DNA of 20,406 nucleotides. Origin: CAYGAW01 sp964347945. Its GTDB lineage: Bacteria > Chloroflexota > Anaerolineae > UBA7937 > B3-Chlor. The notes beneath the pieces are model-generated. The model saw only the letters and a program-made list of their open reading frames with translations. It did no database searches and was not told the DNA's origin. Positions 1 to 7,866 of the stretch are shown here, in pieces (position 1 is the first letter of the stretch; every line of letters begins with the position of its first letter). The translations under genes and the position numbers were made by a program. The stretch covers positions 1-20,406 of the forward strand of contig CAYGAW010000068.1 of the NCBI GenBank assembly GCA_964347945.1. Direction: 5' to 3'.

Positions 1-932
1 CGGACCGTTTTTGGGCAATCGTCGAAAAGTACCGGGTTAACATCTTCTACACTGCCCCCACCGCAATTCGAGCCGTAATGCGCGAGGGTGACGAATGGCC
101 CAACAAACACAACCTAAGCAGCCTACGTATCCTCGGAACGGTGGGAGAACCAATCAACCCAGAAGCCTGGATGTGGTATTACAAGGTCATCGGCCATGAG
201 AATTGCCCCATTGTGGACACCTACTGGCAGACGGAGACAGGCGGTGTGGTCATCGCCCCTATGCCCGGCGCCATACCGTTGAAGCCCGGTTCGGCTACCA
301 AGCCCTTCCCGGGGATCTTTCCGGACGTGGTGAGGGACGACGGTACGCCATGTGCTCCCAACGAGGGCGGCTATCTTATCATCAGGAAGCCGTGGCCCGC
401 CATGCTGATGACGGTGTACAAAGATCCCCAAAGGTACATAGATACCTACTTCTCCCGCTTCGCAGACCTTCCCAACACCTACTTCACCGGTGATGGGGCG
501 AGGAAGGACGAGGATGGGTATATCTGGTTGATGGGCCGTGTTGATGACGTAATTAATGTGTCAGGTCACCGCATTGGCACCATGGAGGTGGAAAGCGCTC
601 TGGTGAGCCACCCCGCGGTGACCGAGGCCGCAGTGGTGCCTTTCCCTCACGAGATCAAGGGCCAGGCCCTCTACGGTTTCGTAACCCTGATTGGCGGCGT
701 GCAGAAGAGCGAGGAGTTGAGGAAGGAGCTGGCCTTGCACGTGGGGAAGGAGATAGGACCCATCGCCAGGCCGGACAAGATACAGTTCGCCGACGCGCTC
801 CCCAAGACCCGCAGCGGCAAGATCATGAGACGTATCCTCAGGGCCATCGCCGAGGGCCGGGAGCAGCTGGGCGACACCACCACCCTCGCCGATCCGTCAG
901 TGGTAGATGAGTTGGTGAAGGATAGGCTGTAA
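1..932 (+). CDS. acs: Acetyl-CoA synthetase (AMP-forming), C-terminal part
   Basis: The frame is open from the first bases of the window (reading from position 3: DRFWAIVEKYRVNIFYTAPT), so the gene starts upstream and about the last 309 residues are present. The enzyme makes acetyl-CoA from acetate, ATP and CoA through acetyl-AMP in the cytoplasm. Visible ANL-family signatures are TYWQTETGG in the adenylate-binding core, the hinge and C-domain block TGDGARKDEDGYIWLMGRVD, INVSGHRIGTMEVE, and the terminal PKTRSGKIMRRIL. The lysine of that last motif (codon 819-821) is the catalytic residue of the adenylation step and, in studied Acs proteins, the site switched off by acetylation. The C-terminal extension ends in a normal stop. 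A hairpin terminator follows at 1005-1033. It converges on genes for a GNAT fusion and a deacetylase fusion, which fits control by lysine acetylation (inference). Family assignment is secure. Confidence 0.96.
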   Translation, partial: DRFWAIVEKYRVNIFYTAPTAIRAVMREGDEWPNKHNLSSLRILGTVGEPINPEAWMWYYKVIGHENCPIVDTYWQTETGGVVIAPMPGAIPLKPGSATKPFPGIFPDVVRDDGTPCAPNEGGYLIIRKPWPAMLMTVYKDPQRYIDTYFSRFADLPNTYFTGDGARKDEDGYIWLMGRVDDVINVSGHRIGTMEVESALVSHPAVTEAAVVPFPHEIKGQALYGFVTLIGGVQKSEELRKELALHVGKEIGPIARPDKIQFADALPKTRSGKIMRRILRAIAEGREQLGDTTTLADPSVVDELVKDRL

Positions 933-965
933 CATACACAATCTCCGGGTTTTGGAAACTGCGGA

Positions 966-1001
966 GGTTCGTTGAACGCGCTAGAGCGCCCACAGCGAAC
1001 C
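966..1001. repeat. Nested inverted repeat downstream of acs
   Basis: GGTTCG (966-971) pairs with CGAACC (996-1001), and between the arms GCGC TAGA GCGC can form its own small hairpin. It lies between the acs stop and the main terminator, so it is probably part of the 3' end structure of the acs transcript. No function beyond that can be read from the sequence. Confidence 0.4.
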
Positions 1002-1004
1002 AAG

Positions 1005-1036
1005 AGGGCTACCGTGGCAGAAACGGTAGCCCTTTG
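1005..1036 (+). terminator. Hairpin terminator between convergent acs and the deacetylase fusion
   Basis: An 11-bp perfect stem, AGGGCTACCGT (1005-1015) with ACGGTAGCCCT (1023-1033), encloses a 7-nt loop and is followed by TTTG on the plus strand. The T-tract is short, so termination may be moderate. The stem is perfect in both directions and lies between two converging genes, so it could act bidirectionally. Confidence 0.75.
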
Positions 1037-1091
1037 TCATCTCCAATAAGCCACCCGTCTTGTCCTACATCACAGACCGACCCAAATGTCT

Positions 1092-2621
1092 TTAGGTACG
1101 GCCTGATGTCAGGCCTACCCCGGACCGTGCTGGTCTAGGTTCCTTCAGCAAAGGAAAGACGTGCTCTTTGATGCGTCCAATTACCGTCTGAACCTCTGTC
1201 CTGATCTCCTCCTTCATGGGCCCTGTGGTGTACACGTGCCGATCCCGAAGGCCGCCCCCCTCCACATACTCGGTTCCAAGCATCATCCCGCCGATCGAAC
1301 CCACATAGTCATCTTCAGGCTCGATGCCATTCATGATCGCCCAGGCCAGGCACCAGGCGCGGGTGACGCTGTTGAGGTGATAACCTCCCCCGCCCAGCAC
1401 CAGGCATCTGGGCGAGATGCGTTCTATGGTCTTCGCAGCCTCCGCATACCCGTTGTTCGTCAGGGCCAGATGGGAGAGCTGATCAGGTAGGAGGCCGTCT
1501 GCCCCTAGTTGCGCCACCACGATGTCCGGGTCGAAGGATGCCACCGCCTCCGGCACTATCTCGTTGAAGGCCATAAGAAAGACCTCGTCGTCCGTCTGCG
1601 GCGGTAGTGGCACGTTGATGTTGTACCCGCGTCCCTTCCCTAGACCGATTTCCGTCTCGAATCCTGTCCAGGGAAAGAGCGTCTTCCCTGTCTCATGTAA
1701 GGAGATGGTCAGGACACGATCCTCCTCATAGAAAGCGGCCTGCACACCGTCGCCGTGGTGGGCATCGATGTCTATGTAGGCGATACGATGCCCACGCCGC
1801 AAGAGGTCCTTGACGGCGACCGCTATATCGTTGATATAGCAGAAGCCTTCAGCATTACTCCGCTGAGCATGATGGAAGCCCCCAGCCACGTTGAAGGCCA
1901 AGTCGTGCCTTCCCTGCTCGAGCAATTGGGCCGCAAGCAGGGTCCCTCCAGCGACCAGCGAGGAGTAGTCATAGACCCCAGGAAAAACGGGGCAATCCAC
2001 AGTCCCCAGACCGAACTGGATCAACTTCTCTCTGAAGACGCCATCATTGGCTTCCTCAAGTGCGCCCAGGTAGTCCCAGTCGTGAAAGAGGGCCAATGTC
2101 TTCGGAGGAGCCGGTTGTGGCTCCAACACGTCCACCCAGGGCTTCTCAAGCAGGCCGTACCTATTGCACAAGTGCACGGTTTCCAGCGCTCTCACAGGCT
2201 CCAGTGGATGTTCTTCCCCATACTCGTAGTCAGCATATCGAGACGAATAGATGAATACGGTCCTGATTATCTCCTCAGCCACCACGCGTAGCAGCGCCTT
2301 GGGCTCCAAGGGCTTAGTGAGCCAGCGTGTCTCCCCGATGTATTCGTCAGGACCGTCAACCACGGGCAGGGAGGTGACCATCACGACCGGAATGTCCCGC
2401 AATGCGGGCGTCCATTCCATCCGCTCCTTGAGTTCCAGGCCCTCGGTGTCATAGGAAAGCGTGACGTCCAGCAGCAACAGGTCTGGCTTCGCATTGCTCA
2501 TGACCTCCAATGCCTCACTGCTATCGCTCGCCGACATGACGTGGTACTCATCACTTTGCAGGATCCGTCCTGTAACCCGCGTGAAAGCGGGATCATCGTC
2601 AACTATTAGGATCCTAGCCAT
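1092..2621 (-). CDS. Response-regulator receiver domain fused to HDAC/AcuC-type deacetylase
   Basis: A 509-residue two-domain protein. Residues 1-120 are a CheY-like receiver: acidic pair D9/D10, phosphoacceptor D52 in LLLLDVTLS, T83 and K103 in WLTKPLEP. Residues from about 122 to 450 are a class I/II histone-deacetylase-fold amidohydrolase (AcuC, acetylpolyamine or acetyl-lysine deacetylase). The catalytic residues look intact: H250/H251 in GGFHHA, zinc ligands D286 and H288 in DIDAHHGDGVQ, D375 in QLGADGL, and Y414 in GGGGYH. The expected reaction is zinc-dependent removal of acetyl groups from lysine or a small amide. Linkage to acs and to a GNAT fusion makes AcuC-like deacetylation of Acs the leading idea (inference). 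The ATG lies inside the end of the upstream CoA-transferase/GNAT gene (8-bp overlap), so translation is probably coupled. The receiver suggests phosphorylation control, but no kinase is adjacent. A polyamine or other small-molecule deacetylase remains possible. Confidence 0.92.
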   Translation of the reverse strand: MARILIVDDDPAFTRVTGRILQSDEYHVMSASDSSEALEVMSNAKPDLLLLDVTLSYDTEGLELKERMEWTPALRDIPVVMVTSLPVVDGPDEYIGETRWLTKPLEPKALLRVVAEEIIRTVFIYSSRYADYEYGEEHPLEPVRALETVHLCNRYGLLEKPWVDVLEPQPAPPKTLALFHDWDYLGALEEANDGVFREKLIQFGLGTVDCPVFPGVYDYSSLVAGGTLLAAQLLEQGRHDLAFNVAGGFHHAQRSNAEGFCYINDIAVAVKDLLRRGHRIAYIDIDAHHGDGVQAAFYEEDRVLTISLHETGKTLFPWTGFETEIGLGKGRGYNINVPLPPQTDDEVFLMAFNEIVPEAVASFDPDIVVAQLGADGLLPDQLSHLALTNNGYAEAAKTIERISPRCLVLGGGGYHLNSVTRAWCLAWAIMNGIEPEDDYVGSIGGMMLGTEYVEGGGLRDRHVYTTGPMKEEIRTEVQTVIGRIKEHVFPLLKEPRPARSGVGLTSGRT

Positions 2622-4473
2622 GCCTCTCTAGCCTCATGGTCGCAATGTAGATCCCATCCTCATAGACGAGCTCGACAGGGTAGTCGGCTCTATTGAGAAT
2701 GGTGAGCATAGGTCCATTGGACTCCAGGATCTCCGCGGTGAACGCCCTCACGCCATGCTGCCTGCCAATGTCAGCCAGGTAGCGGAGAAGAAACGTGCCA
2801 ATGCCGATGTTCTGCCAGTCGTCGCGCACGGTGAAGGCCATCTCAGCCAGATCCAACTCCTTCCCCAACAGACCGTACCTTCCCACCGCAATCACGCGCT
2901 CGCGCCCCTCACTGCACGCCAGGCCCACTATCGCCATCTCCCGCTCATAGTCTATGGTGGTCATGGTCTGGACGGTTTGATGTGGCATGGCCCTCAGAGG
3001 CGCGAAGTACCGCTGGTAAATGCTGCGGTCTGAGAGTGAATAGAAGAAGTCCTGCATCATCGACTCGTCGGTGGCCTTGATGGGCCGGAAGAAGACCTGC
3101 TCTCCTCTGAAGGTGGCTCTGCTCTCCAATTCAGAAGGATACACACCTACAGGGATCAACTGGTCGCCGTAGATATACAAGTTGTCCTTGGCCTCTTCCA
3201 GCAGCCGGGCGCGGAACTTGGGGTGGGCAATGTTTATCAGCGCCAGGACACGTTCGCGCACATTCTTGCCGTGCAAGTGGGCTGTGCCGTACTCGGTTAC
3301 CACATAGTAGACGTCACCCCTGGTGATCATCACCCCAGCACCCCTGGACAAAGCAGGCACGATGCGCGACATGACCCCGCCTGCTGCAGTCGATGGCAAG
3401 GCTATAATGGGCTTACCCCCCTTCGCCTGCGCGGCACCTCGGATGAAGTCCACCTGTCCTCCCAACCCGCTGTAGAATACCTGTCCCAGCGAGTCTGAAC
3501 AGACCTGGCCCGTCAAGTCGATCTCCAGCGCCGAGTTGATCGCTACCATGTTCACATGCTGTCTGATGATGGAAAGGTTGTTGGTGTATTCGGAGGGACA
3601 GAACTGGAAGTCCGGGTTGTCATCTACGAACTCGTAGAGATGCCGGCTGCCCAGACAGAAGCTGGTCACCACCTTGCCACGGTCCAGGCTCTTCATGGAG
3701 TTGGTTACAACACCCTTCTGCATCAGATCGACTATCCAATCCGAGACCAGTTCGGTGTGCACTCCGAGATCCCTCTTCTCCTCCAAGAAAGGCGCAACCG
3801 AGCGCGCGATCTTGCTGATCCCCATCTGAATCGTAGCACCATCCTCCACCAACGCGGCCACATTTCGACCGATCTTGAGCGACACTTCGTCTGGCGTCGG
3901 AAAGTGAAGCTCAGGCAAGGGCGCATCGTTCTCCACGAGCGCAGTTATCTGATCTACGTGGATGAAGCTGTCGCCGAGGGTCCTAGGCATGCGGGGATTC
4001 ACCTCAGCGATGACATGACGGGCGTTTTCCGCAGCGGACTTCACCACGTCCACTGAGACCCCATAGCTGCACAAACCGTCCTCGCCGGGAGGCGTGACCT
4101 GAATGAGCGCGACATCGAGGTGTATACTCCTGGAGGCGAAGAGGCCCGGTACCTCCGAAAGAAAGACAGGGGTGTAATCTGCTCGCCCCTGGCAGACAGC
4201 GTCTCTCACGTCAGGTCCTATGAAGAGAGCGTCATGACGGAACAAATCGCCGTATTCGGACTCGGTGTGAGGGCTCAGAGCAAGAGTGAGGCTGTGGATC
4301 AGCCGTACATTTGCCAGTTCGGCCGACATCCGGGACAGCTCCTGCACGAGGAGTTGGGGAACCGCGGCCCCAGAGCCAATGAACACCGAGCACCCGCGTC
4401 TGACAAGCCTCAACGCCTCCCGGGCTGTTGCGAGCTTGCTCTTGTATCGCTCTCGCCAGTCCTCCGTTCCCAT
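2614..4473 (-). CDS. Acetyl-CoA hydrolase/CoA-transferase fused to GNAT acetyltransferase
   Basis: A 619-residue fusion. Residues 1 to about 440 are a family I CoA-transferase of the acetyl-CoA hydrolase/4-hydroxybutyrate CoA-transferase type. The catalytic glutamate is E317 in AINSALEIDLTGQV and is followed by the family motif GLGGQVDFIRGA. It moves CoA between acetyl-CoA and another carboxylic acid, or hydrolyses acetyl-CoA. Residues from about 455 to 615 are a GNAT N-acetyltransferase with the acetyl-CoA-binding loop QNIGIGT near residue 553. The start has a strong Shine-Dalgarno (GGAGGAGGG) 18 bp after the upstream LCP stop, and the stop overlaps the deacetylase fusion gene by 8 bp. The single chain could couple acetyl-CoA turnover to protein acetylation. 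In Bacillus the analogous Acs acetyltransferase AcuA is a free GNAT, and in Salmonella Pat the GNAT is fused to a different CoA-ligase domain (family knowledge). The natural CoA acceptor cannot be told from sequence. Confidence 0.93.
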   Translation of the reverse strand: MGTEDWRERYKSKLATAREALRLVRRGCSVFIGSGAAVPQLLVQELSRMSAELANVRLIHSLTLALSPHTESEYGDLFRHDALFIGPDVRDAVCQGRADYTPVFLSEVPGLFASRSIHLDVALIQVTPPGEDGLCSYGVSVDVVKSAAENARHVIAEVNPRMPRTLGDSFIHVDQITALVENDAPLPELHFPTPDEVSLKIGRNVAALVEDGATIQMGISKIARSVAPFLEEKRDLGVHTELVSDWIVDLMQKGVVTNSMKSLDRGKVVTSFCLGSRHLYEFVDDNPDFQFCPSEYTNNLSIIRQHVNMVAINSALEIDLTGQVCSDSLGQVFYSGLGGQVDFIRGAAQAKGGKPIIALPSTAAGGVMSRIVPALSRGAGVMITRGDVYYVVTEYGTAHLHGKNVRERVLALINIAHPKFRARLLEEAKDNLYIYGDQLIPVGVYPSELESRATFRGEQVFFRPIKATDESMMQDFFYSLSDRSIYQRYFAPLRAMPHQTVQTMTTIDYEREMAIVGLACSEGRERVIAVGRYGLLGKELDLAEMAFTVRDDWQNIGIGTFLLRYLADIGRQHGVRAFTAEILESNGPMLTILNRADYPVELVYEDGIYIATMRLERHG

Positions 4474-4491
4474 TCAGCCCTCCTCCACTCA

Positions 4492-5778
4492 TCAGCGACA
4501 CAGAGGTTGCGCATCAGTACCGAGGATGACCCGGATAGCCACGCTGCTCAACCAGTCCGGCTCATAAACGACGCGGTCCTCACCGATGCCGAAGTGCCCG
4601 CGCAGACTGTCCAGCGTGAAGCTGTCCCCCGCGTAGCTGATGATGGTGGTTTCCCTGTGGTTGAGCGCGTCAGCCTTTGCCACTCCTACCACCCGGTATC
4701 CTTGTGACTTGAGGCGATCAGCCATCTGAGAGGCGAATCCCTCTATTGTGGTCCCGTTGTCGATGGCGATTCTCACTCCCTCGGCGGCCAGAGCGGTCTC
4801 CTCCCAGGTAGGAGGAACCATGCGCTCCGCCATCAACTCCTTTATGCTGGGCCTCTCAGGAAGCATCACCCACGAACCCTGTGGTGTGTACGACTGAGGC
4901 GCCAAACTCAGGTCTATCGTGCTCTTGTTGATGTTCTGCGGCGGGATCTGATAGGCCAGCACGGCTAGGGCCACTATCTCGCTCGGTTGCAGATCGGTCT
5001 GTACTCGGTCCGCCATGGTGTTGAGCACTTCGAACAGCCTCGGCAGCAAACGAGGAACGCCAAGCTCCAGGATCCTATTGCGAATCGCAAGTAGCACCTC
5101 TCGCTGCCTCCGGTCCCGGTCAAAGACCGGGGTGTGGGCACGGCAGCGGGAATAGAGGAGACCCAGTTCCCCGTCCATGTGCTGCATTCCGGCCGGAAGG
5201 GCGCGAAAGAGCAGATATTCATCGGGGACCTTCATGTTGGGTACCCATAGCTCAGTGGGGCACGCGACATCAACGTCAATGCCCCCGAGGATGTCTATCA
5301 TCTCCACGAAACCCTGAAGATCGATGCGTATGTAGCGATCGAAGGTTATCGCCAGGTTTTCCTCGAGGGTCACTCTGAGCAGGCCCGGCCCTCCGCCGGG
5401 GTACTGAAGTTCCTCCCCTATACTGTCAGCCAGATTGAGCCGGGTTTTTCCGTGGCCAGGTATCGCAACATAGAGATCCCGCGGGATGGAGACCATGCTC
5501 ACGATCTTGTCCTCAGGATCAATGGACACGAGGATCATGCTGTCCGTTCGCCAGCCCTCGTCGGGCGGACGCAGATCGGTCCCCAGGAGTAAGATACTAG
5601 TCACCCTTGGTGGCAGAGCGGCGGGCGTAGGCAGAGGGGTTACCTCGGGAAGGGCAGCCGCCATGCGGGGGGACAACTGGGAAGGAGTACTGATGGAAAT
5701 CCCACCCACCTGCGCAAGTACTGCGAGGCTGACTGCCACACAGAGCACAAACCAAGTTTTGCTCGCGCTGGGCTCCAT
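4492..5778 (-). CDS. LytR-CpsA-Psr (LCP) family protein, membrane-anchored
   Basis: A 428-residue protein with one N-terminal membrane segment (about residues 9-27, WFVLCVAVSLAVLAQVGG), a short Pro-rich linker, the LCP domain (about 60-290) and a C-terminal LytR_C domain (about 335-425, from VRIAIDNGTTIEGFASQMAD). LCP landmarks are LLLGTDLRPP, WRTDSMILVSIDP, SMVSIPRDLYV, RLNLADS, GGIDVDV and FDRDRRQ. LCP enzymes transfer polyprenyl-linked glycopolymers onto the cell wall or onto proteins on the outer face of the membrane. A GGAAG sequence sits just before the ATG. It follows a second LCP gene 119 bp upstream and precedes the CoA-transferase fusion by 18 bp, so the four minus-strand genes may form one transcript. 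The Arg/Asp residues of the active site appear conserved. The substrate cannot be inferred. Confidence 0.93.
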   Translation of the reverse strand: MEPSASKTWFVLCVAVSLAVLAQVGGISISTPSQLSPRMAAALPEVTPLPTPAALPPRVTSILLLGTDLRPPDEGWRTDSMILVSIDPEDKIVSMVSIPRDLYVAIPGHGKTRLNLADSIGEELQYPGGGPGLLRVTLEENLAITFDRYIRIDLQGFVEMIDILGGIDVDVACPTELWVPNMKVPDEYLLFRALPAGMQHMDGELGLLYSRCRAHTPVFDRDRRQREVLLAIRNRILELGVPRLLPRLFEVLNTMADRVQTDLQPSEIVALAVLAYQIPPQNINKSTIDLSLAPQSYTPQGSWVMLPERPSIKELMAERMVPPTWEETALAAEGVRIAIDNGTTIEGFASQMADRLKSQGYRVVGVAKADALNHRETTIISYAGDSFTLDSLRGHFGIGEDRVVYEPDWLSSVAIRVILGTDAQPLCR

Positions 5779-5806
5779 CAGTCTTCCAGAGTCCTAGCTT
5801 CGGAGA

Positions 5807-5824
5807 GAGGGCTCAAACGCCCTC
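5807..5824. repeat. Small hairpin between the two LCP genes
   Basis: GAGGGC (5807-5812) and GCCCTC (5819-5824) form a 6-bp GC-rich stem with a 6-nt loop in the 119-bp gap. No T-run follows on the minus strand, so it is more likely an intra-operon RNA structure or chance than a terminator. Confidence 0.3.
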
Positions 5825-5897
5825 ACCGTGGGATCAAGTCGGATCTGCCACCAGCGCACTTACGAAAGTTGCACGACCGCCCCAGCTCAAGGCCTCC

Positions 5898-7292
5898 TCA
5901 TTCGGGACAGATCGTGTGGAAGTCATCGCCCAGGATGACTAGGATGTCTGCCTCATCGGAGGCACCGGGTTCGTGTCGCACGTTCTCGTCCTTGACTTCC
6001 AGGTACGCTTGCAGATTGCTCACCGTGTAGGGCTTGTCGCCATAGCTGAAGATCAGCGTCTCTGCATAGTCAGGGCTGTCAGCAGGGGCGACATCCGTGA
6101 TCTGAAAGCCACGCACCTGTAAACGGTCTCCTATCTGCCGTGCCCAGCCGCGGTTCGGCGTACCGTTGCGCAATATGATTCTGGCTCCCTCCTCCGCCAG
6201 CCTGTTCACCCTTTCCGGCGGTGGATCCAGCATCCCCATTATGACTGCAGCCATCTTGTCTCCGTCGGGCAACAGCACCCAAGCTCCCTCAGGAGTGGTC
6301 CACTGCTGTGTCATGCTCAAGTCTATGTACGACCTGTTCACACTGGCAGGTGAGATCTCAGGTATCAATTGAGCCAGACTCACTATCTGTGAGGGGCCGA
6401 GATCCGTCTGCACCATGTCCTTCATCGTAACCAACAAGTCAAGGGCGCGGGGTATGAGGCCGCCAACACCGAGCTCCATCACTTTGTTGCGAACCGCAAA
6501 CAGTACCTTTTGCTGCCGCCGGTCACGGTCAAATACCGGCGTGTTGTAGCGACACTGAGCATAGCGCAGAGCGGTGAGCCCGTCCAGGTGCTGCATCCCT
6601 GCCGGTACGTACCCTATCTGCTTCCATTCACCCGGCCTATCCGGATCCGCCCCCCACAACTCTACGGCGCACTCCACATCAACGTCTATCCCACCCAAGA
6701 TATCGATAACCTTCTTGAAGCCCTCGAAGTTGACCCTTACGTAGTGGTCGAAGCCGAAGCTCAAGTTCGTCCACAGAGTGTTGTTGAGTAAGGCAGGCCC
6801 ACCGCCGGGATAGCCCTGGCTCTCGCCCAAGTAGTCCGCGGTGTTGAGACGATTGTACCCGTACCCTGGTATCTCCACCCACAGGTCCCGTGGAATGGAC
6901 ACCATACCTACGATCTTTTTCTTGGGGTCTATGCGCACATAGATCATGGTGTCGGTCCGCCAATCTACCTGACCGGGCAGTCTGTCGCCGCCCAGAAGCA
7001 TGATGCTGATCACGCCTTCCGGCACCGGCAACGGAGTGGGGACAGGAGTGGCCGTCGGCGTGGGTGTAGACGTGGCTGTGGGAGTGAACGTAGGGGTGGG
7101 CGATGCAGGATTCGGTGTGTCCGAAGGCAGGGGCGTTTGCTGCACGCTTGGTACAGGAGTGTGCGTGGGCGCATTAGCGGGGCTGGCCCCTCCCCCGCAA
7201 GCCGGGACAAGGGTCCCCATGACCGTTATGGATATAATCAGGAACGGTATCCCTCTTTTCAGTGAGTCTCTAGGCCAACATCGATTTGTCAT
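5898..7292 (-). CDS. LytR-CpsA-Psr (LCP) family protein, putative lipoprotein
   Basis: I place the start at the ATG at 7292 (464 residues), not the in-frame ATG at 7391, because a consensus promoter lies at 7311-7339 and the protein then begins with a normal signal sequence: basic MTNRCWPRDSLKRG, hydrophobic IPFLIISITVMGTLV, then a lipobox-like LVPAC followed by GGG. A Thr/Pro/Ser-rich spacer of about 55 residues follows, as expected of a wall-spanning linker. The LCP domain shows MLLGGDRLP, WRTDTMIYVRIDP, SMVSIPRDLWV, RLNTADY, GGIDVDV and FDRDRRQ. The C-terminus is a LytR_C domain (from ARIILRNGTPNRGWARQIGD). The role is probably transfer of lipid-linked glycopolymer at the cell surface. It is a clear paralogue of the next gene (same motif order) but is anchored by lipid rather than by a membrane helix. 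Confidence 0.93.
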   Translation of the reverse strand: MTNRCWPRDSLKRGIPFLIISITVMGTLVPACGGGASPANAPTHTPVPSVQQTPLPSDTPNPASPTPTFTPTATSTPTPTATPVPTPLPVPEGVISIMLLGGDRLPGQVDWRTDTMIYVRIDPKKKIVGMVSIPRDLWVEIPGYGYNRLNTADYLGESQGYPGGGPALLNNTLWTNLSFGFDHYVRVNFEGFKKVIDILGGIDVDVECAVELWGADPDRPGEWKQIGYVPAGMQHLDGLTALRYAQCRYNTPVFDRDRRQQKVLFAVRNKVMELGVGGLIPRALDLLVTMKDMVQTDLGPSQIVSLAQLIPEISPASVNRSYIDLSMTQQWTTPEGAWVLLPDGDKMAAVIMGMLDPPPERVNRLAEEGARIILRNGTPNRGWARQIGDRLQVRGFQITDVAPADSPDYAETLIFSYGDKPYTVSNLQAYLEVKDENVRHEPGASDEADILVILGDDFHTICPE

Positions 7293-7310
7293 TGGACTAG
7301 TCCTATCAAA

Positions 7311-7339
7311 ATTATACCATCGCCAGACAAAGACCACAA
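7311..7339 (-). promoter_or_regulatory. Sigma70-type promoter for the LCP gene pair
   Basis: On the minus strand TTGTGG (7339-7334), a 17-nt spacer and TATAAT (7316-7311), with TGG directly before the -10 (extended -10). The predicted start is near 7304, about 12 nt before the ATG at 7292, leaving AGGA as the only ribosome-binding element. This sets the start codon of the lipoprotein LCP. Confidence 0.7.
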
Positions 7340-7403
7340 CGGTCGCCCTGGCTCCGCTGCGCCAGACGACCAGATGAAGAGAGGAGCTCATCCGACCCGC
7401 TCA

Positions 7404-7440
7404 GAAAAAGGAATGGCCCTGAATTCTGATCTTCAGGGCC
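7404..7440 (-). terminator. Rho-independent terminator after the DUF4405-like gene
   Basis: Read on the minus strand, GGCCCTGAA (7440-7432) pairs perfectly with TTCAGGGCC (7423-7415) around an 8-nt loop. ATTCC and a run of five T (7409-7405) follow. It lies 47 bp beyond the stop of the membrane-protein gene and upstream of the LCP promoter, separating the two units. Confidence 0.85.
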
Positions 7441-7486
7441 AACTGTCGCGAGCGCGAAGCCTGCAAGCATTCACGTGGCCTGGGTG

Positions 7487-7837
7487 TCAATCCCTCCTGT
7501 TTGTCACCAGCACTTCGGATGGCTGCGGATTGCTGGGCAGCGCCGGTGAGGGCGCGCTAGACCTCATCAGCCTTCTCAACATGCACACGATCCACCGCCA
7601 GTGCAAGGCTAGGTGAACAACGATCCCCGTTATCATCGCCAGGCTGGCCCAGACGTGGAGGTCGTTCCATTCACGGCGAGTCAAGAACAACACCGTCTGA
7701 TTGAACGCAGGATTGCGCCCACCCTGGTACCCCCCTTGCGGCATAGTCATCAGGATCAACCCCGAGAGGGTCGCCGCGATGAAGGCGATGAGGATCATCA
7801 CATCCACCACAAAATTGAGTTTGGCTTTGCTGAACAT
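7487..7837 (-). CDS. Small DUF4405-like membrane protein
   Basis: 116 residues from the ATG at 7837, which has a perfect GGAGGT at 6-nt spacing; an upstream TTG in frame is the Shine-Dalgarno itself and is not the start. There are two to three predicted membrane helices: about 11-31 (VVDVMILIAFIAATLSGLIL) and about 61-82 (LHVWASLAMITGIVVHLALH). Histidines occur in or near the helices (DLHVWASL, IVVHLALHW). The WNDLHVWAS and HLALHWRWI pattern matches DUF4405/cytochrome-b-like membrane proteins, in which such histidines may bind heme (family knowledge, not shown here). The C-terminal tail is Ser/Pro-rich. It has its own terminator and a candidate extended -10 upstream. The exact partner is unknown. 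Confidence 0.8.
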   Translation of the reverse strand: MFSKAKLNFVVDVMILIAFIAATLSGLILMTMPQGGYQGGRNPAFNQTVLFLTRREWNDLHVWASLAMITGIVVHLALHWRWIVCMLRRLMRSSAPSPALPSNPQPSEVLVTNRRD

Positions 7838-7866
7838 TGATACCTCCAATCACTCATCTCACCCTG

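Noticed and set aside
7020..7200. Tandem repeat or CRISPR-like array
   Set aside because: The repetition is the Thr/Pro-rich coding linker of the LCP lipoprotein, not spaced repeats.
7293..7391. Longer N-terminus for the lipoprotein LCP starting at the ATG at 7391
   Set aside because: It would run through the TTGTGG-17-TATAAT promoter and put about 33 unlikely residues before a normal signal peptide.
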